From Leptospira abararensis (lineage in GTDB: Bacteria > Spirochaetota > Leptospiria > Leptospirales > Leptospiraceae), in assembly GCF_016918735.1 (NCBI RefSeq), contig NZ_JAFFPR010000060.1, forward strand, positions 186,001-250,000: a stretch of DNA of 64,000 nt, given 5' to 3'. The translations under genes and the position numbers were made by a program. Below the pieces are notes generated by a model, which worked only from the letters and a program-made list of their open reading frames with translations, made no database searches and was not told the DNA's origin. Below are positions 25,673 through 35,475 of this stretch, piece after piece (positions within the stretch are counted from its first letter, which is position 1; every line of letters begins with the position of its first letter).

Positions 25673-27946
25673 ATGGAGTTGATGTATCAAAACGGTATCG
25701 TACAATTTCCTATCATCATCATCGATGAAGATTTTCGTTCCGAAAATGCCAGCGGTCTTGGCATTCGAGCTATTGCAAAGGCCCTAGAAGGCGAAGGGAT
25801 TGAAGTTCTGGGTGTTACCAGTTACGGAGATTTAACGAGTTTTGTGCAACAACAAAGCCGGGCTTGTGGCTTCATCCTTTCCATTGATGATGAAGAGTTC
25901 ACACCGGAAACAGAAGGCGAAGTTCCAGATGCTCTACGCCAACTAAAAGATTTTGTCACCCAAGTCCGACATAGAAATGCCGACATACCACTGTTTCTTT
26001 ATGGAGAGACAAGAACTAGTCGCCATATACCGAACAGCATCTTAAAAGAATTACACGGCTTCATTCATATGTTTGAAGACACCCCGGAATTTATGGCACG
26101 CGCTATCCATAGGGAAGTCAAATCCTACTTAGATAGTTTACCTCCACCTTTCTTTCGTGCCTTAACCCAATATGCACATGACGGAAGTTATAGTTGGCAC
26201 TGCCCTGGCCACTCGGGAGGAGTTGCCTTTTTAAAAAGTCCTGTAGGCCAAATGTTCCACCAATTTTTCGGGGAGAACATGCTTCGAGCTGACGTTTGTA
26301 ATGCGGTGGATGAACTAGGCCAACTACTCGACCACACAGGTCCCATTTCTGCCAGCGAAAGAAACGCAGCACGGATTTTTCAATGTGATAGTTTGTATTT
26401 TGTTACCAATGGAACTTCCACTTCCAACAAAATTGTTTGGCATAGTACAGTAGCCCCAGGGGACGTTGTGATCGTAGATCGCAACTGCCACAAAAGTATT
26501 TTACATGCCATTACCATGACTGGGGCCATTCCTGTATTTCTTATGCCTACAAGAAACCACTTCGGAATCATTGGACCCATTCCCAAAGCGGAATTTAAAT
26601 GGGAAAATATTCAGAAAAAGATCGCAGAACACCCGTTTGCCAAACACGTAAAAGGAAATCCGCGAATCCTCACCATCACACAAAGTACTTATGATGGAAT
26701 TCTCTACAATGTGGAAGACATCAAATCTGAGTTAGATGGCAAAATCTCAACTTTACACTTCGATGAAGCTTGGCTTCCGCACGCATCCTTTCATAGATTT
26801 TATACAGGAATGCATGCTATCGGTTCTGACAGACCTCGTCCTAAAGAAAGTATGATCTTTGCCACTCAGTCCACACACAAACTACTTGCCGGCCTATCGC
26901 AAGCAAGCCAGATCCTTGTTCAAAACAGTGAAAAAGAAACCTTAGATAGAAACCTTTTTAATGAAGCATTTTTAATGCACACCAGTACAAGTCCACAGTA
27001 CGCCATCATAGCTTCTTGTGATGTGGCAGCTGCCATGATGGAATCTCCCGGAGGGAATGCCCTTGTGGAAGAGTCCATTGAAGAAGCACTAGATTTCCGA
27101 CGTGCCATGCGCAAAGTTGGTTTGGAACTGGAAGAAGATTGGTGGTTTAGTGTTTGGGGGCCAGAAGCTCTTGCCGATGAAGGTGCAGGAGAACGAGACG
27201 AATGGATTCTGAAAACCAATGACCGCTGGCATGGGTTCGGAGACATTGCCGAAGGATTCAACATGTTGGATCCCATCAAAGCAACTGTCATCACTCCTGG
27301 TATGAGTGTGGAAGGAGAGTTTGCTGATTGGGGAATCCCAGCACTCATTCTCACCAAATACTTAGCTGAACACGGAATCATTGTAGAGAAAACAGGACTC
27401 TATAGTTTCTTTATCATGTTTACGATTGGAATTACCAAAGGTCGATGGAACACTATGGTAACCGAATTACAACAGTTCAAAGATGATTATGATTCGAACC
27501 AACCCCTCTGGCGTGTGATGCCAAAATTTACAACCACACACCCAAAATACGATCGTATTGGACTCCGAGACCTATGCCAATCTATGCACGAAGTTTATAG
27601 AGCAAACAATATCTCTCACCTAACAACAGAGATGTATTTAAGCCCAATGATTCCTGCAATGAAACCATCAGAAGCATTTTCGAAAATGGCACACCGTGAT
27701 ATTGAACGAGTTCCGATTGATGAATTGGAAGGACGGATTACTTCGGTGTTGTTAACACCTTACCCTCCAGGAATTCCACTTCTCATTCCTGGTGAAATAT
27801 TCAACATGACCATCATTCGCTATTTACAGTTTGCTCGTGAGTTTAACTCAAAGTTTCCAGGATTCGAAACAGACATCCACGGCCTTGTGGAAGAAAAATC
27901 AGAATCCGGACATATGACTTACTATGTAGACTGTGTATCTGAATAA
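25673..27946 (+). CDS. Orn/Lys/Arg decarboxylase (fold type I), arginine or lysine decarboxylase
   Basis: 757 aa, the length of inducible-type basic amino-acid decarboxylases. N-terminal wing domain (to ~135) with a response-regulator-like fold, then the PLP core: WHCPGHSGGVAF, NAVDELGQLLDHTGP, VTNGTSTSNKIV, DRNCHKS, HFDEAWLPHASFH and the cofactor lysine in FATQSTHKLLAGLSQAS. C-terminal domain from ~620. The HASFHRFYTGMHAI stretch resembles arginine decarboxylases (AdiA/SpeA-like), which would make agmatine for polyamine synthesis or acid resistance, but substrate remains open. ATG 25682 is an alternative start. A hairpin terminator follows. Confidence 0.9.
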   Translation: MELMYQNGIVQFPIIIIDEDFRSENASGLGIRAIAKALEGEGIEVLGVTSYGDLTSFVQQQSRACGFILSIDDEEFTPETEGEVPDALRQLKDFVTQVRHRNADIPLFLYGETRTSRHIPNSILKELHGFIHMFEDTPEFMARAIHREVKSYLDSLPPPFFRALTQYAHDGSYSWHCPGHSGGVAFLKSPVGQMFHQFFGENMLRADVCNAVDELGQLLDHTGPISASERNAARIFQCDSLYFVTNGTSTSNKIVWHSTVAPGDVVIVDRNCHKSILHAITMTGAIPVFLMPTRNHFGIIGPIPKAEFKWENIQKKIAEHPFAKHVKGNPRILTITQSTYDGILYNVEDIKSELDGKISTLHFDEAWLPHASFHRFYTGMHAIGSDRPRPKESMIFATQSTHKLLAGLSQASQILVQNSEKETLDRNLFNEAFLMHTSTSPQYAIIASCDVAAAMMESPGGNALVEESIEEALDFRRAMRKVGLELEEDWWFSVWGPEALADEGAGERDEWILKTNDRWHGFGDIAEGFNMLDPIKATVITPGMSVEGEFADWGIPALILTKYLAEHGIIVEKTGLYSFFIMFTIGITKGRWNTMVTELQQFKDDYDSNQPLWRVMPKFTTTHPKYDRIGLRDLCQSMHEVYRANNISHLTTEMYLSPMIPAMKPSEAFSKMAHRDIERVPIDELEGRITSVLLTPYPPGIPLLIPGEIFNMTIIRYLQFAREFNSKFPGFETDIHGLVEEKSESGHMTYYVDCVSE

Positions 27947-27963
27947 AAACTAAAGTTCACAAA

Positions 27964-28003
27964 AAACAAACTCCAGGTTGACTTTTTTGTCTGGAGTTTG
28001 TTT
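27964..28003 (+). terminator. Terminator hairpin after the decarboxylase gene
   Basis: Exact 13-bp stem AAACAAACTCCAG (27964-27976) and CTGGAGTTTGTTT (27991-28003). T-rich on the 3' side for plus-strand transcripts and A-rich on the other, so it can serve both convergent genes. Confidence 0.82.
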
Positions 28004-28028
28004 GGACTAATTCTCAGAAATTTTTTAC

Positions 28029-28652
28029 CTACTCCCATTCAATCATTTTAACTACATCTTTCAAACAGTCTTCTCTCATAGTTTGATCCTGTTTGATCAT
28101 AGGAAGACCGGAATACCATTTGCCATCAGGATACTTTAAATCTACCCAATAAGAAAATAGAGTGGTTTCTCCGTTGTTGTTTTTGATTTCGATGTTCAGT
28201 AGTTTTAAATCGGAAACACCAGTCTCTTTATAAAACACTTCTCCATTGCGAGTCCGAATCCGAATTTTTTTCGGAACGACTTCAAAGGTGATTCCTTTTT
28301 TTTCTTCACGTTTTTGTTTGAGTTCCCAAGAGTCGATCCGTACGGAATCAAGTTCACTTACTGTTAACTTTTTTTTGTAAAGGATTCCATCTTTGGAATG
28401 TTCAAAAGACATCGACTGACTGCCGCTAGATGATTCTCCGCGAACTGTCCTTCCATCACAGAGGGTTAAGTTGATGACCCTAGATTCAGTAGAATCTTTG
28501 TCTCCACGAGCATTTCTTGGTTCCTTGGATTCTTCCATGGGGAGAGAGGGAAGATTTGGTTCTTTGGGCAATCGTGGTTCTCCGAGTACCGGAGAAAAAA
28601 ATCCGAGGGTCCCTACCCAAAGAAAGAGTCGCAGTCGGATGAAGTTTTCCAT
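28029..28652 (-). CDS. Secreted protein of unknown function
   Basis: About 207 aa from ATG 28652 (MENFIRLRLFLWVG), which gives a signal peptide ending near SPVLG|EP. A Pro/Glu/Lys-rich disordered segment (to ~60) precedes a beta-rich domain with CDGRTVRGE, ELDSVRIDSW, GEVFYKETGVSDLKLLNIEIKNNNGE and SYWVDLKYPDGKWY. No family recognised. An in-frame ATG at 28670 would add six residues but overlaps the divergent antiporter start, so the shorter form is preferred. Confidence 0.65.
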   Translation of the reverse strand: MENFIRLRLFLWVGTLGFFSPVLGEPRLPKEPNLPSLPMEESKEPRNARGDKDSTESRVINLTLCDGRTVRGESSSGSQSMSFEHSKDGILYKKKLTVSELDSVRIDSWELKQKREEKKGITFEVVPKKIRIRTRNGEVFYKETGVSDLKLLNIEIKNNNGETTLFSYWVDLKYPDGKWYSGLPMIKQDQTMREDCLKDVVKMIEWE

Positions 28653-28668
28653 ATTCTGACCTTTATCC

Positions 28669-29703
28669 ATGGATGCATTTCTTACTGCAACTTTTCAAAC
28701 CCTTCCCCTGCCAGTTCTTTTACTCGTCATCATTGGCTCCATCCTCGTTTTGGGCAAAGCCGCTGACATACTTGTAGACGAGGCAGTCTCTCTTTCCACT
28801 CGTTGGGGAGTTCCCAAAATGATCATTGGGGCCACCATCGTAAGTTTAGGCACAACCCTTCCTGAAGTTTCTGTATCGGTGCTTTCCGCACTCGAAGGAA
28901 ATCCAGGGATTGCTCTTGGAAATGCGGTTGGTTCCATTATCTGTGATACTGGCCTTATTTTAGGAATTGCGATATTAATTTCTCCACCTGACATCGACAA
29001 ACGATTAGTGAACCGTCAAGGTTGGATCCAAGTACTTTCTGGATTTTTACTGGTTTTTGCTGCCCTTCCTTGGACTAACCTAACATCTGTTTTCTCTACT
29101 GGGGGACGTATCGACCAAGGAACTGGATTTGTATTTTTACTTCTTCTAGCCGTTTACATTTATTTAAGTATCCGTTGGTCCAGATCCAAACCAGGAGAAT
29201 TGGAAGCAGGGATTGATGACACAACCGAATACGATTCCGCACCCTTTTGGATTGTATTATTAAAATTAGTGGGAGCCATCACATTTGTGATCCTTTCCTC
29301 GAAAGTGTTGATTCCTTCTGTTCAAGAAACGGCCGTTAGACTCTCGATTCCAGACTCCATCATTGGAGCCACACTTGTAGCCTTTGGAACTTCGCTTCCA
29401 GAGCTTGTCACTGCCATTCAAGCGTCACGGCGGGGACATTCGGAACTAGCAGTCGGAAATATCATCGGTGCGGATATTTTAAATGTTCTCTTTGTATCGG
29501 GAGCTGCCGCTGCTGTCACAAGAAATGGACTCGAAGCTCCGGTGAGTTTTTTTACATTCTACTTTCCTTCGATGCTGATTGTTCTCATTCTATTCCGCTT
29601 GGGAATTGTTTTTTCTAAAGACAAAATCAAACGACCATTTGGTGTATTTTTACTTTTCATCTACATTCTTGCCACGGCCGCAGGATTTGTTTTTAAAGGG
29701 TAA
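28669..29703 (+). CDS. yrbG: Calcium/sodium antiporter, CaCA family
   Basis: 344 aa, about ten hydrophobic segments. Both alpha repeats of the CaCA family are present: GATIVSLGTTLPEVSVS (about 51-67) and GATLVAFGTSLPELVT (about 232-247), with the ion-binding Glu in each TLPE/SLPE motif, plus GNAVGSIICDTGL and GNIIGADILNVL. Probably a YrbG-type exchanger of the inner membrane. The 3' end overlaps convergent dprA by 11 bases. Confidence 0.93.
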   Translation: MDAFLTATFQTLPLPVLLLVIIGSILVLGKAADILVDEAVSLSTRWGVPKMIIGATIVSLGTTLPEVSVSVLSALEGNPGIALGNAVGSIICDTGLILGIAILISPPDIDKRLVNRQGWIQVLSGFLLVFAALPWTNLTSVFSTGGRIDQGTGFVFLLLLAVYIYLSIRWSRSKPGELEAGIDDTTEYDSAPFWIVLLKLVGAITFVILSSKVLIPSVQETAVRLSIPDSIIGATLVAFGTSLPELVTAIQASRRGHSELAVGNIIGADILNVLFVSGAAAAVTRNGLEAPVSFFTFYFPSMLIVLILFRLGIVFSKDKIKRPFGVFLLFIYILATAAGFVFKG

Positions 29704-30613
29704 ACTTTAAATCGGGTCCACCATCTCTTCCTAATCCAGAGGGGATGGTTCTTTTTATTCTCCATTCATCGTAACTCAACTCCACGAAATTCACTTCTTC
29801 TTTTGCGATCTCGGTTTCACAAAACAACCTTTGGGCACCTTGTCGTATTAACAATCTTCCTCCTTCGTTATCAAATTGTTTGGGATGATCAAATACGTAA
29901 ATCTCACGGTTTTGTTCCATAGCACTATATGCAGTAGAAATCGTACCTGATTTTCGACCCGACTCCATAATGTATACTCTGTCCGCAAGACCCGAGATCA
30001 CACGATTCCGTTTTGGGAATGTCCATTTGGCAGGTTCTGTTTTTAGTAAAAATTCAGTAAGAAGGAGTTGGTTTGAATCTTCTTTGATCCGTTTGTAAAG
30101 ATCCCGATTCCCAGGAGGATATTCCATTCCCAAGGTAGTTCCGAGTACGCCGACCACAGGAACACCCCAGTCCAAAGCGGATAAGAATGCTTGCCTATCA
30201 ATGCCAAGAGCCATACCGGAAACAACCGACAAATCCTTGTTTGTTGATAAAAATCGAACGAGTTCTTTTGTGGCAGATAGGGAAATAGGGGAAGACTTTC
30301 TTGTTCCTACAATGGCGACCAAAGGAGCTTGTAACAAGGCGAGATTTCCCATACAGGCAAATACCAAGGGTGGGTCATAAATTTCTTTTAGATTTTTGGG
30401 ATACTCGGGGTCATAAAAACTCACAAGTTTCCAAAGGGGACTTTTGCCCGCTTCCCATTCTATACACTCTTTCAAACATTGGTTCCAGAAATCCTCTTCA
30501 AAGTAATTTGGCAGGACTTGATACAACTCAGAAAATTTGGTGTAATTACACCAAATTCTTGTTTTGCGAAGAAGAGGAGAGACCCTAGGATGCCCGAGAA
30601 TCGAAACGACCAC
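29693..30613 (-). CDS. dprA: DNA processing protein DprA
   Basis: 306 aa. Rossmann-like DprA core: VAIVGTRKSSPISL, SVVSGMALGIDRQAF, GVLGTTLGMEYPPGN, LLTEF, FPKRNRVISGLADRVYIMESGRKSGTISTA. DprA loads RecA on incoming single-stranded DNA in natural transformation. It lacks the C-terminal winged helix of longer DprA proteins. Starts at GTG 11 bases after the upstream lipoprotein gene, with no clear ribosome binding site, so translation is likely coupled. Confidence 0.92.
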   Translation of the reverse strand: MVVSILGHPRVSPLLRKTRIWCNYTKFSELYQVLPNYFEEDFWNQCLKECIEWEAGKSPLWKLVSFYDPEYPKNLKEIYDPPLVFACMGNLALLQAPLVAIVGTRKSSPISLSATKELVRFLSTNKDLSVVSGMALGIDRQAFLSALDWGVPVVGVLGTTLGMEYPPGNRDLYKRIKEDSNQLLLTEFLLKTEPAKWTFPKRNRVISGLADRVYIMESGRKSGTISTAYSAMEQNREIYVFDHPKQFDNEGGRLLIRQGAQRLFCETEIAKEEVNFVELSYDEWRIKRTIPSGLGRDGGPDLKFTL

Positions 30614-30624
30614 AATTTATGAGG

Positions 30625-31542
30625 TCAATTGGATTTGTTTTGGGCCCCTAATTGATTTAAGTTTTTGATCACATTACGATAAGAGGAATTTTCTTCCAGA
30701 GATTCCCGGATGGTTCCTTTTTCTTTCATCTCTTCCAAAATGGATTTGATACGAGTGTATTCATCATAGGCTAAGTTAGATTTCCCCACTTGGTATAAAA
30801 AGTTTGCTTTGGCAAACCTTGTCGGAACATTATAAGGTTCTTTCCGTAAAATTTGATCCAGAAGGGAAAATGCAGTTTCCACTTCATCATACCCACTCGT
30901 TAGTTTTCCATTCCAAACCTCATCCTTCAAAGAGGAATCAAAATAAACAAGTGCCAGTTGAAATGGAAACCGAGAATCCTCTTTGTCTAGTCTGGATAAT
31001 TGTTTGAATAAATTGATGGCCCGACTGCGCCTTGTGGATTCCCAACCCATATCTTTGGAGGCATTAGCATAAGCGACTGCAGTCTCATATAACAATTGTT
31101 TATCTAACTTTCCTGATTGGATTGCCTTATCAAAATATGGTAAGGCGGATTCATATGAGTGGATTTCAAAACCACCTTGTTTTGCATTCGGAAGAGCCTC
31201 CGCCAAAGCTTCGTCATAATAACGAGCCCCCAGATCAGCGGAACCAGCCCGCATATAAGCCCTCGCGATCTTCCAAGAAAGGGCAGCGGATTGATTGGAT
31301 TTTTGAACCATTTTTCGGATTCTTTTGTCCATCTCTTCGATTTCCGCCTCTTCTAAGGCCAACTTTTCTTTCCAATTGACAATGTCTTTTTCGGAAGCGG
31401 GTTCGCCTCCAATGCGTTTGCGGTATCTCGATTCGGTAAGTGACTTGAGGTAATCACAACCTGTGAAACTAAAGCCAAGAAGGACAAGTAGGATGCCCAT
31501 TGGCAATAAAACCAAAGAAAACCTGCTGTTTTTTGTGCCCAT
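30625..31542 (-). CDS. TPR-like lipoprotein
   Basis: 305 aa. N-terminal hydrophobic segment and lipobox FSFTGC (Cys at about 29). The mature part is helical with a charged coil (KEKLALEEAEIEEMDKRI) and several TPR-like helix pairs: ALSWKIARAYMRAGSADLGARYYDEAL, ALPYFDKAIQSGKLDKQLLYETAVAYANA, NVPTRFAKANFLYQVGKSNLAYDEY. Probably a periplasmic or surface scaffold. In an operon with dprA downstream. Confidence 0.8.
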   Translation of the reverse strand: MGTKNSRFSLVLLPMGILLVLLGFSFTGCDYLKSLTESRYRKRIGGEPASEKDIVNWKEKLALEEAEIEEMDKRIRKMVQKSNQSAALSWKIARAYMRAGSADLGARYYDEALAEALPNAKQGGFEIHSYESALPYFDKAIQSGKLDKQLLYETAVAYANASKDMGWESTRRSRAINLFKQLSRLDKEDSRFPFQLALVYFDSSLKDEVWNGKLTSGYDEVETAFSLLDQILRKEPYNVPTRFAKANFLYQVGKSNLAYDEYTRIKSILEEMKEKGTIRESLEENSSYRNVIKNLNQLGAQNKSN

Positions 31543-31592
31543 CGGTTCGATTTTAGTTTCTTTCTTTTGGATGAAAAGAAAAAAATGTGATT

Positions 31593-32021
31593 ATGTCTCA
31601 TAGTTTTCGAAGGCTGGGTGAATCAGATCTTTCTCTCCTCCTCCAATGGGAATCTCTCTGTTTCCCCGGCGAGGAATGGACAGAAAAAATGATCCAAACC
31701 CATCTAGAATTCCATGTGGCTTTTGGTCTCGGAAATCCAGAAACGCAAAGTTATGCGCTCGTCTGCGAAACTCCTTGGGAGATAGAAATCTTTCGGATCG
31801 CAACTCTTCCCAACTATCGAAAGTTAGGTTTAGCTAAGGAACTTATCTTGGCTCTCTTCCGAGAATTTCCTAAAAAAGAATTTTTTCTGGAAGTTAAGGA
31901 ATCAAATGAAGCAGCCATCAGACTTTACCAGTCCGTTGGTTTTATAGAATTAGAGAGACGTAAAAAATACTATCCAGACGGCTCCACAGCCGTTCTGATG
32001 AAAAGGAATCTACCTGAATGA
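31593..32021 (+). CDS. rimI: GNAT acetyltransferase, RimI-like
   Basis: About 142 aa. GNAT fold with IEIFRIATLPNYRKLGLAKELI (acetyl-CoA loop, though RKLGLA replaces the usual Arg-Gly-x-Gly) and EVKESNEAAIRLYQSVGFIELERRKKYY, the RimI-type C-terminal block. Likely N-alpha-acetylates a ribosomal or other protein. ATG 31593 chosen over GTG 31587. Its stop overlaps the SDR start as ATGA, the first of a four-gene coupled run. Confidence 0.85.
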   Translation: MSHSFRRLGESDLSLLLQWESLCFPGEEWTEKMIQTHLEFHVAFGLGNPETQSYALVCETPWEIEIFRIATLPNYRKLGLAKELILALFREFPKKEFFLEVKESNEAAIRLYQSVGFIELERRKKYYPDGSTAVLMKRNLPE

Positions 32022-32791
32022 AAAATGCATATGTCACTGGCGCATCCCAAGGAATTGGAAAAGAATTTGTTCGAGCCCTCGCGAAAGACTACAATGTTTT
32101 TTTGATATCGCGGACTGAATCCGATTTAAAAAAAGTAATTTTAGAATTAGAACCTAAATCTCGCGGTATTTTAAAATACTTTGCGCTCGATCTTACCAAA
32201 AAGAAAGATGTGGAAGAACTCGCAGAAATCATAACAAAAGATAAAGATGCAGAACTTGTCGTGAACAATGCGGGGTTTGGAACTGTAGGTGAGTTTGCTA
32301 CTTTGCCACTCGACAAAGAACTAGATGAAGTAAATTTAAATGTAAAAACTCTCGTCCATTTAAGTCATGTTGCACTGAACCGATTCAAAAAAAATAAAAA
32401 AGGTTATTTGATTAACGTGGCATCTATCGCAGGTTACCTGCCAGCTCCAGGTAGTGCGATTTATGCAGCAACCAAAGCTTTTGTAAAATCATTTACCGAA
32501 TCCATCCATGAAGAAGCAAAACTTCACGGCATTTATGTACAAGCACTTTGTCCTGGACTTACTCATTCCGACTTCCACCAAAGAGCAGGAATTAGTAAAT
32601 CTAAATATCCATCTTTTATGTGGCAGGATGCAGATGTAGTAGTTGAAGAATCACTGAGTGCACTTAGTCATAACCAAGCAGTTTGTATCACTGGTTCCTT
32701 TAACCAAGGAGCGATTACTATTTCCGAACTCATTCCACGAGGCTTTTTACGAAGGTTAAGCGGAAAATACTTAAAACTAGAAGAGGAATAG
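32018..32791 (+). CDS. Short-chain dehydrogenase/reductase
   Basis: 257 aa classical SDR of the DltE/YqjQ type. Cofactor loop TGASQGIGKEF (res 7-17), NNAGFG (about 87-92), catalytic Ser in INVASIAGYLP, Tyr-x3-Lys in IYAATKAFV and PGLTHSDFH after the active site. Substrate unknown. Between rimI (ATGA overlap) and DUF445 (six-base gap), so co-transcribed. Confidence 0.9.
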   Translation: MKNAYVTGASQGIGKEFVRALAKDYNVFLISRTESDLKKVILELEPKSRGILKYFALDLTKKKDVEELAEIITKDKDAELVVNNAGFGTVGEFATLPLDKELDEVNLNVKTLVHLSHVALNRFKKNKKGYLINVASIAGYLPAPGSAIYAATKAFVKSFTESIHEEAKLHGIYVQALCPGLTHSDFHQRAGISKSKYPSFMWQDADVVVEESLSALSHNQAVCITGSFNQGAITISELIPRGFLRRLSGKYLKLEEE

Positions 32792-32797
32792 AATCGA

Positions 32798-34141
32798 ATG
32801 GATGTTGCAAAATTAGATGCCTGGTATCGTAGATTACTTATAATCTTTTCCATTATCGCCGGAGGATTCCAAGCATACTACGAAGGCAATGTTTGGATAA
32901 ACGCAGTCTTTGTGGTTTTAATGGCAGGGGTTGTGGGTTACTTCACCAATTTCCTTGCCATCAAAATGTTATTCCAACCTAAACATGGTAAGGTTCTTGG
33001 TTGGTCCGGGCTTGTTCCCAAAAACAAATCTAAAATTGCAAAATCACTCGGCGAAAGTATCCAAAGTAACTTACTTCATCCAGATATCATCTTATCTTAT
33101 ATCTACGAACGTAATTTGGTCGAAACGGGAATCCAAAAAATAGTCAAAGAAATTGATGAAGCTATTCATAATGTAGAAATTCGAACCATGCTCGTGACTA
33201 AAATCATTTCTATGCTTAAAGCTAGAGGGCCTGAGATTTTAGAAGTTATCTTTGATTTTTCCGAAGAAACCATGAAAAAAATGGCCGAACGCCCAGAGGA
33301 AATTCAAAAACTTTGGGACTATGCGAAAGATCGCCTAACATATTATTTAACCGAAGAAGCCAATCGCGAAGATTTAGGGAAACAACTACGAGTGGTCCTT
33401 CTGGAAGAGATGCCAAAACTTGCCAACCTACTCAACGAAGGTTTAGAAGAGTATTTAAAAACAAGAAGCACACTTGGAAAAATTGGAATCGGTGTTAAAA
33501 AGATATTTTCCTTTAACGAGGAGGCCATCCGCGAACTTTTGGAACGTTTTGTAAAAGATCCAGAAACATCTGACCAGTTCATGAAGATGTTGGATGAAAT
33601 GATGGCCGGTCTCCAAGAACGATTGAACTCTAAAGAAACACAAGAATTCATTACTGGAAAAATTTCTAACTGGTTGGAAGCCAGTGGGGACTATGCAAGA
33701 CAAAACCTACTGCCTTCTGGAATTGAACGTCTACAAGATTATTTAGATGATCCCAACAACTGGGAAGAAATTGAAAAAAACTTTTTTCGAGCAGTAGATT
33801 GGGTAAAAAAACGCCTTCTAGAATTTATGAATAGTGAAGAGGGAAAAGTTTATCTCAAAACCAATATTGAAAAATTTGTCCACAATATCAATGTGACTGC
33901 TCTTGTGGAAGAACGAGTGATGGCACTTGACACCGATGATTTAGAAAAAATGATATTGGACAATACTGGTGGGAATCTTGTCGTGATACAATTCTTAGGT
34001 GGAATTTTAGGAATGATTGCCGGACTTATCCAAGTTCATATCTATTTTTCTGTTCCAGTGGGCGCTCTTGTTCTCATTACCTATATTGCACATTATAGAA
34101 ACCAGAAACGTTTTCCAATGGAATCACAAGAAACACCATGA
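32798..34141 (+). CDS. DUF445 family membrane protein
   Basis: 447 aa. N-terminal hydrophobic pair with GVVGYFTNFLAIKMLFQPKHG and GLVPKNKSKIAKSLGE, the diagnostic DUF445 (YheB-like) start; a long alpha-helical middle (about 90-370) rich in Glu and Lys; and a C-terminal hydrophobic segment (LGGILGMIAGLIQVHIYFSVPVGALV). Function unknown in any organism. Coupled to the next lipoprotein gene by an ATGA overlap. Confidence 0.88.
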   Translation: MDVAKLDAWYRRLLIIFSIIAGGFQAYYEGNVWINAVFVVLMAGVVGYFTNFLAIKMLFQPKHGKVLGWSGLVPKNKSKIAKSLGESIQSNLLHPDIILSYIYERNLVETGIQKIVKEIDEAIHNVEIRTMLVTKIISMLKARGPEILEVIFDFSEETMKKMAERPEEIQKLWDYAKDRLTYYLTEEANREDLGKQLRVVLLEEMPKLANLLNEGLEEYLKTRSTLGKIGIGVKKIFSFNEEAIRELLERFVKDPETSDQFMKMLDEMMAGLQERLNSKETQEFITGKISNWLEASGDYARQNLLPSGIERLQDYLDDPNNWEEIEKNFFRAVDWVKKRLLEFMNSEEGKVYLKTNIEKFVHNINVTALVEERVMALDTDDLEKMILDNTGGNLVVIQFLGGILGMIAGLIQVHIYFSVPVGALVLITYIAHYRNQKRFPMESQETP

Positions 34142-34656
34142 ACTCCAAATACAAAATCTCCTATTTTACCATTTTTATTTTTTTTAACATCCTACTTGGA
34201 TTCACGATGCAATGTGCGGAAAAAAAAAGTTTTGTTAAATTGGTTTCAAAGGAAAATGATACAGGGCTTTTGTATTTGATTCGACCTGAACACCCTGCAC
34301 TTTCCCTTTGGAACTACGAATGTTTGTTATCACATTATCCAGATAAATTCTCTTCTCGGATCCAACCAAACCCTATTTATAAAATAGAACTTCAAAATGC
34401 CTCACTCGGTTATCTTCGATTACAAGAAGGAACCTATCGATTGGATGTAGTTGGGAAACCAGATGCAACAAAAGTATTTCAAATCAAAAAAGGAGAAGAG
34501 AAATACATAGAACTAAAAATCTTTAGTGAAACAAAGATTAGCAGGAGCGAACTAACCTTTCGAGAAATTGATCGAGAGTTCACCTTGTCAGAAGTCCTTT
34601 CGGTTCCTGTTTTCGTAGAGCACCAGTTTTTATCAGTACAAATGCCTGTTGAGTAA
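34138..34656 (+). CDS. Putative lipoprotein
   Basis: 172 aa. Hydrophobic N-terminus and lipobox-like GFTMQC (Cys at about 26). The mature domain is beta-rich with LLYLIRPEHPALSLWNYECLL and LRLQEGTYRLDVVGK, resembling a small carboxypeptidase-regulatory or DUF2846-like sandwich, but not well enough to name. Last gene of the rimI-SDR-DUF445 run; its 3' end overlaps the convergent hydrolase by 24 bases. Confidence 0.7.
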   Translation: MNSKYKISYFTIFIFFNILLGFTMQCAEKKSFVKLVSKENDTGLLYLIRPEHPALSLWNYECLLSHYPDKFSSRIQPNPIYKIELQNASLGYLRLQEGTYRLDVVGKPDATKVFQIKKGEEKYIELKIFSETKISRSELTFREIDREFTLSEVLSVPVFVEHQFLSVQMPVE

Positions 34657-35475
34657 AACTAAAAACTCTTTTGCAAACTTGGATTGGCCTAGGTTCATCC
34701 AGTCCACATGCCCACCACCACGGATTTCCCAAAAAACCTTTGGTTCGCCAGCCAAGCCAAAAATTTGTTTTCCATTCTCAAAAAAAACAACTGTATCTTC
34801 GGTTCCATGAATGATGAGAAGTGGGATCGGAGAAAGTTTGGCAATCGAATCACGGGGACTTGTGCGATCGTGAAAAAGCCAGGCGAAGAGATTTCCTACT
34901 GGAGGGAAAAGCACATGGTTCATTGTTTGTTTGGCAACTTCTCGATAAGACGGGAACGAACCATCAATACAAAATAAAACCACTTCATTTTTATCTTTCC
35001 AATCAGAAAGAGTCTGCATAGCAATGGCTCCACCCAAACTTTGACCATATACAATCAACTTTGTACCTTTATCTCTGGCCTGTTGCAACGCGAAGTCCAA
35101 AACAAGTTTGCTATCTTCCAATATATCGTATGGATCTGGCTCTCCTTCTGAATCCCCATAACCTCTATAGTCAAATACAATCAGCTCATAACCATGATTC
35201 ACAAGCCAAACTAGGGATAAAAAATGAGCACTCATGTTTTGCCCGTTCCCATGAAATTGTAAGATGACTGCTTTCGGAGTATCAATCTTTTTAGAGTAAA
35301 TTCTCCAAACATTCAACCTCACACCATCCTTGGCAGTAAGGAATGTCGAATCATACGAAAACCCCATTTGTTTAGGAGTAAAATAAGTTTCTTTCGTTGG
35401 ATGATAATACAACGAAGAACAATTGATAAAAACAAAACTAAAACAGATAATGATATGATATAAGTGCTTCTTCAT
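34633..35475 (-). CDS. Alpha/beta hydrolase lipoprotein
   Basis: About 280 aa from ATG 35475, chosen because it has a strong ribosome binding site (GGAGAAAGG) and begins a lipoprotein signal (HIIICFSFVFINC). Alpha/beta hydrolase fold: ILQFHGNGQN (oxyanion HGNG), FDYRGYGDSEG, the nucleophile elbow YGQSLGGA, Asp in HGTEDTVVF and His in GGGHVDW. Similar to the BEM46/YfhR group. Substrate unknown. Overlaps the end of the DUF4105 gene by 38 bases, so it is probably translated from the same transcript. Confidence 0.88.
   Translation of the reverse strand: MKKHLYHIIICFSFVFINCSSLYYHPTKETYFTPKQMGFSYDSTFLTAKDGVRLNVWRIYSKKIDTPKAVILQFHGNGQNMSAHFLSLVWLVNHGYELIVFDYRGYGDSEGEPDPYDILEDSKLVLDFALQQARDKGTKLIVYGQSLGGAIAMQTLSDWKDKNEVVLFCIDGSFPSYREVAKQTMNHVLFPPVGNLFAWLFHDRTSPRDSIAKLSPIPLLIIHGTEDTVVFFENGKQIFGLAGEPKVFWEIRGGGHVDWMNLGQSKFAKEFLVLLNRHLY

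Noticed and set aside
27964..28003. Small RNA gene between the decarboxylase and the 28029 gene
   Set aside because: The only structure is a single perfect hairpin placed as expected for a terminator of convergent genes.
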